From Anaspis maculata (Eukaryota; Arthropoda; Insecta; Coleoptera; Scraptiidae): a stretch of 64,000 bases of DNA. The stretch lies in contig OX421962.1 in assembly GCA_949128115.1 (NCBI GenBank), positions 61,359,787 to 61,423,786 of the forward strand, read 5' to 3'. Below, one piece after another: positions 50,996 through 62,900 of the stretch. Within the stretch, counting starts at the first letter, position 1. Each line of letters opens with the position of its first letter. Below the pieces are notes generated by a model. It was given only the letters and a program-made list of their open reading frames with translations. It ran no database searches and was not told the origin of the DNA. The position numbers were made by a program, and so were the translations under genes.

Positions 50996-53900
50996 ACCTT
51001 ATGGAGCCTATTCTTTGTGAAATAGGGCATCTGGGGTTTTTCCTTCACTTATTTCTCGGGACACCTGTTCAACTTCTCATTATAAACAGCTCTATTTTTT
51101 TTATTATTTCCAAGCTTTCCTGAAATTACTCACTTTTCCAATATTTTCCGAAAGAATTTTCACTTTCACCTAATATCTGTTCAGGAAAGCCAGCAGAGTG
51201 TTTGAAAATAGCTTATGAATTTTAGTCACAGTTCATCTTCACACTTTATACCGCTTAGATTGTTTTCAAAAGCCTCGCATTCGTTTCAGTAACAGCTGGT
51301 AACAACCATCTGCTCCAGTAAAAATGTTACAGGAAAGCTAAAGAGCATGGATTGATGAGAATAAAATCATGCAAAAGAAGTGGAGGATAGCTTGAAAGTG
51401 TAGGAGAGACAGAAGACCGACAAATCCTATAAAATAATCAGGAGAAATTTCAGAGAAATCGGATTTAGTAGGTAGCAATAGCATAAGGAAGCAGGCGGGA
51501 GACATTCTAATCGAAAATGAGAAAAGAGCAGATTGGTGGATGGAGTATTTAGGAAATTATATGCGGGAGCGGGACAAGAATTAGGGGAGGTACTACAATC
51601 AAGAAAATGAAGGCCGGTATTTCCATCTCAGAATGAAATATTTGACAAATGAATGACGCACAGAAACGTAAACACGTCTCTGCGCAGCACATGTTTGGCG
51701 AATAGGTTACCTATTCGGAGCTTTATTCGGCGATGGAAATACCGGAAGTCAAAGTGCCTTAGGAACTGTGATGTGCGAGTCAAAAGGTGGCAGATCGAGA
51801 TCGTTTCCTTAGACAAAGAGGTTTTTCAGACCTTAATATTTTTTTCAAACACTCTTCAGGTACCTATATTCTTCTCATAGCATATTCTTGTTGAACTGTT
51901 GACTAACCTCTTAATCGTGTTTGTCCTCAGGAATGAAAAATTTTATACATGTTGTGATGAACCGTACCTCGATATCACGTTCAACATCACGATGAGACGT
52001 AAGACTTTGTTTTACACCGTGAACCTCATCATCCCCTGCATGGGCATTTCCTTCCTCACCGTACTTGTGTTCTATTTGCCCTCCGATAGCGGCGAAAAAG
52101 TAAGTTGGCATTTCTCTTGCAGTACAATATTACGATTTAAGCTCAAGGCAGTAGGTATAAGCGACTCGTTTCTTGTTTTTTTTTCTTTCTAGTAGAGCAC
52201 GGTAAAACGAAAATATAATTTGATTTTGTTTATTCTGCGGTCCATGGGGACACTACCTACTATAGGAATCTGTACCCAATATAGGTTGTGGCATCTGAAA
52301 ATTGAACTTGAAGGTTCCACCAACCGCGGCCTTTCAGTGCCGGTATAAACTGCAAAATTAATTATCAAATTACTTTGGTTTTTGTGCTAATCATATTTTT
52401 GGTCATTTTTGGGGGGGACTCAACGCGGTAAACTTATTAGTCCATGTGATGGGTAAGGTCCTACCTTACGAAAGGTCGCGGAGAGTCAAAAATTTGCAGT
52501 CTATACAGGTGTCCCGAAAATACACCGACAACGTTCTAGGGCGGCTTCCTCTTATCAAAATAAGAAAAAAAGTTCCTATGAACATGGGTCCGGAAACGCT
52601 TCATAAGGGAGCTACAGGCCCCTAAAGGTGGGACCCTGAAGATGGTTGTTTATTTAATATTTCACGAAACCGTTCAAGGAAAATCAATCAAACTTGACAC
52701 CTTTAATAACCTTCTTATGCCTAACAAAATTTGAATGCCTAACAAAAATGAAGTTGCTTTGGAATAGTTTTTGTATTTTCGTCTTGAATATCGTAATTAA
52801 AAATTAGCATTTCTGACCACGTTTTCATACATTCAAACTCAAATATTTCGTAAACGGTGCATCTATCGAGGTTGAACAAAAGGACCTTTTTTCGGAAAAA
52901 ACACCAATATTCTATAATTTCTTGTTAAATTTGGAAACAATCCACATTCAAACAAGTTAGGGTTATTTTTACCCCTACACCTCAGCCTGACCCACCCCTG
53001 GTAAATTATTGTGGAATTAATCTTGCCTCATTTTGTTGGGCATAAGAAGGTTAGTGGATGTGTCAAGTTTGATTGATTTCTCTAGAACGGTTTCGGAGAT
53101 ATTGAATAAAGACCATCTTCAGGGTCCCACCTTTAGGGGCCTGTAGCTCCTTTACGAAGCGTTTCCGGGCCCATGTTCATAGGAACTTTTTTTCTTGTTT
53201 TGATGAGAGGAAGCTGTCTTAGAACGTTGTCGGTATATTTTCGAGACACCTGTATACATAAACTACGTAACGAAATTATTGTCGTACTCCAAATCTTACC
53301 CTATTTCAAAACAATAGAACTCCCGACTGGTTTGAACAATTTCAATTCTGCTTGGAGCATTTGAGAGCTTGATTCTCTAGGTATAGAATCGAAAGTAGTG
53401 CAACATTTATAAAGATTGACTATCTCCCATTTGAAATCAAACTGTTTCTTTTGAATTTCAACATCAGCGGCATGTAGCTAAGGTTCATATCTCGAAACGG
53501 TTTCTTATTTATCCCTCTATCTTTTTTATTCACAGGGTGGTATCGTAAAGACGACTTTTTCGTCTTCTGGTGATAACGTTTACCCTTTTTTTCCAATTTG
53601 CTGAATCCAGGGCTCATATTGAAGCCGAAGCCTTAGGTGAGAAAGCGCAATAAACATAATCGACTCAAGACCAACATTCAAAATATAGGGTGGCATCAAA
53701 AGTGACATATGAATTAATCTGTCCAGGAATCCGACCGGGTAGAAAATTAAACGAAATATAGGGTGGCATCAAAAGTGACATATGAATTAATCTGTTCAGG
53801 AATCCGACCGGGTGGAAAATTAAACGAAAATCAACATTGTTTTCGGATGAGGCATTCATTCTGAACACTCTTTGATGTTCCATGATTGATTTTCACCAGA

Positions 53901-56900
53901 ATGATCGATGGTTCTATACCTTAGATTCTATACCAAATTAGAATTGAGTGTTTCTGAGAGAGAATCAGCTTTTCTCGCTGGTCTGAAAATGTCCGTAACC
54001 AACGATACAAAATTCGGAACAATCGGGAACAGGCAGTTTCTCTTCGCTCTGTTTTCCGTAACACTGGTTACGGCATTTGCAGGTGAGTTATAGCGCTGCT
54101 TCTCCTTGGAAAACATGCGGCTGCAATTTGGACCCCGCATCCAAAGTTCTTGCCACAATCAATCATGAAACACCAAAGAGTGTTCAGAATGAATACCTGA
54201 TCCGAAAGCAATGTTGATTTTCATTCAATTCTCCACCCGGTCGAATTCCTGAACAGATATATTCATATGTCACTTTTGATGCCACCCTATATTTTGAGTA
54301 TTGGTCTTGAATCGATTATGCTTATTGGGTTTTCTTACCTAAGGCTTCAGCTTTAGAAAATTGTTAAAGAAGGGAAAATGTTATCACCAGAAGACCAAAA
54401 AATCGTTTTTTCGATACCACCCTGTAAATAAAAGAGATAGAGAGATAAATCCAAAAACCGTTTCGGGATATGAACTTTAGCTACATGCTATTGATATTGA
54501 AATTCAAAAGAAACAGTTTTATTCTTGGGGGTTTTATTATGGGAGTATGTCAGACTTTATAAATGTTGCACTACTTTCTTTAACACCCTGTAGAAACTCA
54601 AATTGACATCGATCAATCTTCGAATTGATATGATTCTATACCTAGAGAATCAAGCTCTCCAATGCTTTGAACAGAATTGAAATTGTTTTAACCAGTCGGG
54701 AGTTTTCTTGTTTTGAAAAAGGGTGAAATTTGGAGTACGACAATCATTTCTTTGCGTAATTTATATGGTACAGTTTTGTGTTCTGTCTGATTAATATACC
54801 TACTACTGAGTTTTCGAATTCGGCCAGCCGCCGCTTGCTCCTCCACATTGAAAAGATGGTGTCGAAGGATCCAAAAAGAACCACTTTTTACCAATCCACT
54901 GTTCATTGACGTGTCACCAACTATAGGTTTGTTCGCGTCGCATGAACTTTTTGCACTTTCTGCACCCTAGCCAATAGCGTGGGGTCCCTGGCAGCAGCTG
55001 ACCAATCACAGCAGTTTGAGTGCAGAAAGTGCAGAAAGTTCATGCGACGCGAACAAACCTTATGATGGAACCTCCTTGTGATGGAACCATATGATGATAG
55101 TAACCCAGGGACCACGTAGTAACCTAAAGTGGTTTGTCTGCCACCCATTATTTTGATTTTCGTAGTGTTGGTTACGACTATTTTCAGGTGTTTAGATGCG
55201 GCTTTGCAAATTTACGCGCGCTCTGAAAATCATTTATTTTCTGGCTTTCCCACGTGCATTTCGATACTCGATCGCATGCTGTATAAACAAAAAACAATCA
55301 AAAATATTCGATTCTGTTGAAATTGCTACACCTCTCCAACAAATGCTGTAATGAGGATTATGAGATCAGAATCGAAGAAATGAGCTTATCGAAATCAACT
55401 TGAGTCAGTTTGTCAGTTTGTCATACTCCGATTTCCGACTAAATGTTAATTCGTACCTCCCCCTATCACTATCGGTATTATAAAAACAAAAACATCCCTC
55501 ACTTCCTTATGTCGATAGATACCTACCGCCTGGTGAAAACTGATCATTATTCGGTGCCTATAATAAATGATTTTGTAACAAAACTATGTAAAAAACATAA
55601 TTCTTATTTAGTGGATTAAACTCGATGGGTTGGTGTTGGTACTCATGATGTTGGAGCCGCATTGGTCGGCAATCCCACTTGCACATTAACGGCAGTCGAA
55701 TGAGATTTTGCACTTTACTGCCGCAATTTAGTAGACGGGAGTTACCATGTTTTTGTTTTTGCTTGAATATGTGGATATATTAATCAATTTGGAACTAAAC
55801 ACCTATGACATAATAGGGAAAGTGTGTATAATGGAACCATTTACCGTACCCATTAGCATGAGCTGCTTTAAGGGTGCCACCAGATAAATGACAGAATAGG
55901 CGCGCGTAGTTTTGACAGAAGACGCACTGCTCATTATCGTTTAGGTCGAGGTTTAGGTTTAAATTTTATAATAAGACGAGCCCCACTTAGTTTCATTTGA
56001 GCACGGTAAAATTATTGTTTAGTGTACTTATGCCACACGTAATGAATTTTGATTTATTTAGATGTGTTATTTATTTGACAAAGGGCCGTATTCATACCTC
56101 GCTTTTAAGCTAAAAGCGCTATTAGAGCGATGCGCATTTAGGGACATTTCTCATATTTTAGTGTTCAAAAATACATTATTGCGATTAGGAGCGATTGTAT
56201 GTACTTAATTGCAATTAATTTGCGAGTTAATTTGTATTTTTGAACACTGAAATATGAGAAATGCCCCCAAACGCGCATCGCTCTAATAGCGCTTTTAGCT
56301 TAAAAGGGAGGTATGAATACGGCCCAAAGTCTTCTTCTCTCAAAGTTCGACGCCGCAAATTTGATGGCAAGAGTACCTAACTGAATACCAATTCCTGATA
56401 CAATAATATGTCCACGTCTGTAGTTAGATACCTACTTAAGTTTTATAGCATTTCAACAAAAAATCAACATCATTACTATTGTTATTATTGTTCTAGGTCA
56501 GTTTATCAATATCGATTCTCTTGTCGTTGACCGTGTTCTTCTTGTTGCTGGCTGAAATTATCCCACCTACCTCACTGGTGGTGCCTCTGCTGGGCAAATT
56601 TGTACTATTTACGATGATATTAGATACTTTTAGGTAAGAAGTTCCAAAGTTAACTCATCGTTTTCTAAATTTTAATATTTTGCAGTATATGCGTAACTGT
56701 AGTGGTATTAAACGTTCATTTTCGATCACCTCAAACCCACACGATGGCACCATGGGTTCGTCGCGTCTTCATACACATCCTTCCCAGACTGTTGGTGATG
56801 CGCCGGCCGCATTACCAGTTAGATCGTAGAAGGTAGGTAGCTACTAGGTAATATTAAAATTCTAGTGTCAACTCGGCCCCTGAGGCAGGTCAAAAAAAAA

Positions 56901-59900
56901 AGTTCGATCCACGGGATAAAACCAAACCAGATCCGATTACAATTGCTGGCTCTAACTCTAGTTTCAAGCCCCACATCGGCGAATTCCTGGGTTTTATTGA
57001 CAATAAACGTCCAGCGCAAAAAAAGTGCATGCCTCATACCTTATTCGATATTCCAGTGCGCCTTCAAGCCACCACAGAGTCATGGTGCGAACATGCAATG
57101 GTTTAGAACTGCGAGAGCCGGGCTTATTTTCGGATTCCGGAGATCTCACAGATGACGCTTCCACGCTGTTCCCGAGTGCCAGTTCCAGAGATGAACTCAC
57201 ACCCAGGTAAATTCTTAGGATGTCAGTTGTTGCTCCCTCACATTTCCATTTCTGACAACGGCAGGGGCTGATTTCACGACTTCTCGAGCGACAAAGTGTC
57301 ACACCTGGAAGTGTGTAGTGCAGTTATAATTAAATTAGTTTTGATTAGTTTCCATGCTTTATTACCTACCCACTCTTCACGTTTAACGCGATTTTTTTTT
57401 CGCAGAGAACTGGAAGCTGGTGCTTTGAACGCGTGTCGCGTACACGGCACCACTCCTCCGCCCGGTCTTGGATTCCCACTGGCCGAAGATTTGGGTGGCG
57501 AACTGGGACCGGGGGCTCTGGAAGACGCTCTCTGTCGAGAAGAGACAGATTGGCACATGTGTCCTGAAGTTCACAAAGCCATCGATGGTGTTCGATTCAT
57601 TGCAGACCACACGAGAAGAGAAGAAGATTCCACTAGGGTAAGTTTGCAGTGAAGTTTTTGCTCTTCAATCTGCTTAAAGGCAAACCTTCGAACCATATCC
57701 GAAATAACCCATATACAGGGAAAAATAGGATCAAAGTTGCTGTTAGATGCTCAAGATGATGAGACGATTTACCTCTCTAGGGAGAAACTTCTCGTGCGAT
57801 CACTAAATTGTATGCAAAGTTGTCGCAGTATCAATTGGCTCATCCCAAAATTTCAATCGCGTTCAAGATGCCATACTTTCACTTTTCTGAACAGCTGACT
57901 TCTTGGACTACAACATGCCATTAGTAATCTTCCATACAGATTCTTCAAATAATTATACATGGCCACACAATCAGGTAATGGAAAAATGTAAATAAAGTTA
58001 AATAAAGACAACACTTCTGAACGGGGGGATTGCACCAAACATGACTCAACGATGAATTAACTCTGATATCCGGTTTAGGGAAAAACTGTACAAAAATCAA
58101 CTTGTCGTCAAAGAGACCATTCATTACTGACACTTTAAGATCAATCTCGTTTGTCTGGGTCAACAAAATAACCATGAAAGAACCATATTAGGACGTATGT
58201 TTTCACAGGAAAATCGATGCCCTTGCTCACCTGAAAATACACGTAACCAAATGTTGATTTCCTTTATTGTCGTATATACAGGGTGTCCCAGCTAAAACAA
58301 TCCAGCGCGATTCGCTCAGAAAGTATCAAGGCAACCAAAAAACAATTTCAATTGGAGGGAAGCCTGACCTTTTACCTTTCCTTTGAGAGGGCGCCGATGC
58401 TTGTAGGTGCTTTAGTTTCCAAGAAAATGCAATTTTAATCGGACGAGTCACAAGAATCCAAAAATTCATGACCGACAAAACAAAGTACCGAGAGTTCATA
58501 AATTAAATGGGTCAAGGGTGCCTGTGAATTCAAAAACGTCTGTCGAAACTAGCGTGATCCTTTTGTAATAAATTTGTCAAACTTTGACAAGTTACGTCCT
58601 ATATTATTGATCTCTGATCTGCCATAAGTGCACGAGAATACTTCAAGTTCGAAAATACTCCTCGATCATGCAGGTTTTGTGCCCTGCCGTGAAAACCACG
58701 TTTAAAATGTCCCGAAAACGGAAACTGCTATTGGTTTGACAAATTACGATATCCAAAAAATTACAGACATCAAATGAACGATGCTAGTTCCGACAGATGT
58801 TTTCAAAGTCACAGGCACCCTTGACCCATTCAATTTATGAACGCTCGGTACTTCAGATGAAAAAAAATCCACTTACTTTTGGCTTTTCATTGATGTGTCG
58901 CTGATGTCTGTACCTGGTCCAGTAAGCCAGATATTCTGTTTTACAGTCCAGGAACTACAATAATCGGAGTTTATGACGTCACCGATCACACACTTGCTGA
59001 TTTTAACACTGGCCGTTACTAGCACTTTTTCACTTACGATACCTGGACTCACCATAGCAATGAATGAAGAAAAACCCTGGTGAGAAAGACCCTGGAAGAA
59101 AAGCTGGTGTTAAAATCAACAAGTGTGTGATCGGCGACGTCATGAACTCCGATTATTGTGGTTCCTGGACTGTAAAACAGAATATCTGGCTTACTGGACC
59201 ATTTTCATCTTGAGTATTTTGTTTTGTCGGTCATGAATTTTTGAATTCTTGTGACTCGCCCGAATAAAACTGCATTTTCTTGGAAACTAGAGCACCCACA
59301 AGCATCGGCGCCCCCTCAAAAGAAAGCTAAAAGGTCAGACTTCCCCCCAATTGAAATTGCTTTTTTGTTGTCTTGATATTTTCTGAGAAAATCGCGCTGG
59401 ATTGTTTTAGCTGGGACACCCTCTGTATGTAGTTCATTTAGTTAATCTTAAAATAAATATCGGAGAAAGTTTTTTCCTTGTCAATTTCGTAAACTTAACG
59501 GGAATCCCACGTGTACGATACGATAAACAGAAGGATAAATTCGGTCTCTTGAACTATAGAATATCGATACAAATATCTGGCTACCAAGAGAAAGTTCAAC
59601 TAATAAAAGATTCCAATATGACTGCCAAGAGGAGCCATAACCACGAAATCCACCAGTTCCAAAATAAGAGTGTCTACATGCTGTCCGTTTTTCGAGGCTC
59701 AGCATGGGTATCTCGCTTGTCTTTAGAGATACAAAGTCGGTTAAATTAGAAAAAAGTTGCGAATTTTCATGACGATCAATGATCCAAAAAGATATTTGAC
59801 TTATCTATTTCAGTTTATTTCCGAGATATCGTAAAAAAACAGAAATTTGTAATTTTTGTTTTTTATTAAAAAAATGATTGAAGGTGACCCTCTCTAATCA

Positions 59901-62900
59901 AGACATTTTCAGGGCACTTTTCCTAGGGGAATTCAAAGCTGCCAGAATCTTCATTCTAGCCTTCAAAACAACCGAGATACGACATTCAACTTTTTTCCTC
60001 TCACGGGCGCCATATTGGATTTTGACATTTTTTAATACAGTATTTCTTTCTGGTTACAACGATGTGTCACATGTCACTGTTCAATAAAAGTTTTGGGCAA
60101 ACTTTTTTTTTCATTTTTCAAAGAGTGCTTGAAAACAAAATCAGCACCGACAATAAAAAAAAAACACCGTAAATGTTGAACATTTATTCAACAGTGACAT
60201 GTGACACATCGTTGTAACCAAAAAAGAATACTGTATTAAAAAATGTCAAAATCCAATAGGGCTCCCCTTAAGAGAAAAAAGTTGAATATCGTATCTCGCT
60301 TGTTTTGAAATCTAGAATAAAGATTTTGGCAGCTTTGAATTCCCCTTGAAAAAGTGCCCTGACAATATCTTGATTAGAAAAAGCCACCTTGCCACCATCA
60401 ACCGTTCAAGATATATGAGGATAAGCATCTCGCTTATCTTGAGAGATACAAAGTCGGTTAAATTAGGAAAAAGTTGCGCATTTTCATGACGATCAATGAA
60501 AAAAAAATTGGCGTATCGATTTTAGTTCTTGAGATATCGTGAAAAAACAGGAATTTGAATTTTTGTTTTTATTTTTTATTCAAAAAACGGTTGAAGGTGG
60601 CCTTTTCTAATCTAGACATTGTCAGGGCACTTTTTAAAGGGGAATCCAAAGCTGCAGAAATCTTTATTCTAGCTTTCAAAGCAACCGAGATACGATATTT
60701 AACTTTTTTCTCTAATGGATTTTGATATTTTTGAATACAGTATTCTTTTCTGGTTACAACGATGTTCACATGTCACTGTTGAATAAATGTTCAACATTTA
60801 CGTCTTTTTTGTCGGTTCCGATTTTGTTCCCAAAGCACTCTTTGAAAAATAAAAAATAAAATTTATGCTCAAAAGCATGAATTCAACAGTGGCATGTGAC
60901 ACATCGTTGTAACCAGAAAAAATATTCAAAAATGTCAGAATCCAATATGGCGCTCATGAAAGAAAAAAAGTTGAATGTCATATCTCGGTTGTTTTGAAAG
61001 CTAGAATGAAGATTTTGGCAACATTGAATTATCCTTGGAAAAGTGCCTTCACAATGTCTTAATTAGAAAAGGCGAGCTTCAACCGTTTTTCAAATGAAAA
61101 ATTAAAACAACAATTACAAATTTCTGTTTTCTTCTCAATATCTCGAAAACTAAAACTGACAAGTCAAATATCTTCTTGGATCATTGATCGTCATGAAAAT
61201 TCGCAACTTTTTTCTAATTTAACAGACTCTGTATCTCTAAAGATAAGCGAGATATTGAGCCTCGAGCCCATGCTTAGCCTTGAAAAACGGACAGCCTGTA
61301 TAGTGTATGTAAAAACAACAAGCGAATATGCCTCATGGGCATGAGGCTCAGTAGCGCACTTCCTTTTTGAAGGATTAGTGAACGCAAGATGTTAATTAGG
61401 GTTCTACCGTTATTTGGACAGAAATTTCAATATGGCGGCCAAAATAACGTCAGATTCATGAAATTTGGCTTAAAAATCAAAATGATCGTACTATAGACAA
61501 GGGTGAGTTCCAAGTTTCATGGAAATCGTTCCACTTATGAGAGATTTCAATATGGCGGCCAAGATGGCGGCTGAATGTTGGAATTTGGCTGGAGAATAAG
61601 AATGATCATACGAAACAAAGGTGAGTCCTAAGCTCTATGAAAATCGTTAAGTGATAAGAAATTTCAATATGGCCATCATTTGTCCAAAATCGGATGTATT
61701 TTAATGAAGCTCACATCGCCTGTAAATTTCACTCGAATCGGACCACTTTCAGAAAAATTCAAAATGGCGGATCAAAGATGGCGGCCAAGTGACAAAATTC
61801 ATTGGTCAACTTTATATGGCGGTCACGTACGCATTCGATTGGCGTTTGCACCACATCGATATATCATTTCGTTGAGGCATAATTCTCCTAGTTCTATCAC
61901 TTCGAAACATGTTCAATATGGAGAATACAAGATGGCGGCGGGACATCAATTGTCAAAAATTGGATAGATCTTGATGTGGTTTACATTGCCTGCAAATTTC
62001 ATTTCAATCGGATCACTTTTAGAGAAATTCAAAATGGCGGATCAAAGATGGCGGCAGAATAACAAAAAACTAAAAGTCAACTCGACATCCTGGACATATG
62101 TACCTACTATTGCTATTGATCACCGTTTACACCACATCGATATCTTTCTTCCCCGAGGAGTTATCCCGGGTACAGACAGACGGACAGACGGACGGACGGA
62201 CGGACGGACGGACGGACGAACGGACAAAGTGAAGCTAAAAGCGCTTTTTTCCCATTTTTTGGGAAAGTGCGCTAAAAACGCTGTGTCTAATAGCGAAACA
62301 AAAATTCAAATTTCTGTTTTTCCACGATATCTCGAAAAATAAAAGTGACAGGTCAAATATCTTTCTGGGTCATTGATTGTCATGAAAATGCGCAGCTTTT
62401 CCCTAATTTAACTGACTCTGTATCTCTAAAGATAAGCGAGATACCCATGCTTAGCCTCGAAAAACGGACATCCTGTATACATGACAAGAGTCTCTAGACT
62501 TTATAAAAATCGTTTCACTAATAATAGATTTTTAAAGTTAAAATCCACTGGTAAGAACTTGGAAAGTATTTGTTGATCACAATTGTTTATAGTAGGATCG
62601 CCCTCAAATGCACTAGGTGTCAAGACGGAATAGATGAGATTCGATTAGCGAAAAACGAATTCGATATGTTCGATTTGGAAAACTGTTAGGTTATTCGCTG
62701 GAGACTTCAATTCGGAAGTAAGACACAAACCCGGAGACTCCAAGTTAGGGATAAGCTACAAACCCCTACAATTGGCGGAGGAACCGTTCCAATAGCTTGC
62801 TGCTGATTCTCCCAATTTAGACGAGACTTTGGAGATGTAGGTACTCGTACACATATTTGCTGTTGAAAATTTAGATTAGATTCGATTAGGTAAAGAACCG

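Larger units (their letters stand above)
53268..54765. mobile_element. 1.5-kb concentric foldback with ~620-bp arms
   Basis: Arms 53268-53890 and 54150-54765 pair along their length. Within them a second pair of ends (CAGGGTGG at 53533, CCACCCTG-TA ending 54424) and a third (TATAGGGTGGCATC at 53685, GATGCCACCCTATA at about 54280) define concentric elements. The loop 53891-54149 contains an exon-like segment. Confidence 0.85.
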
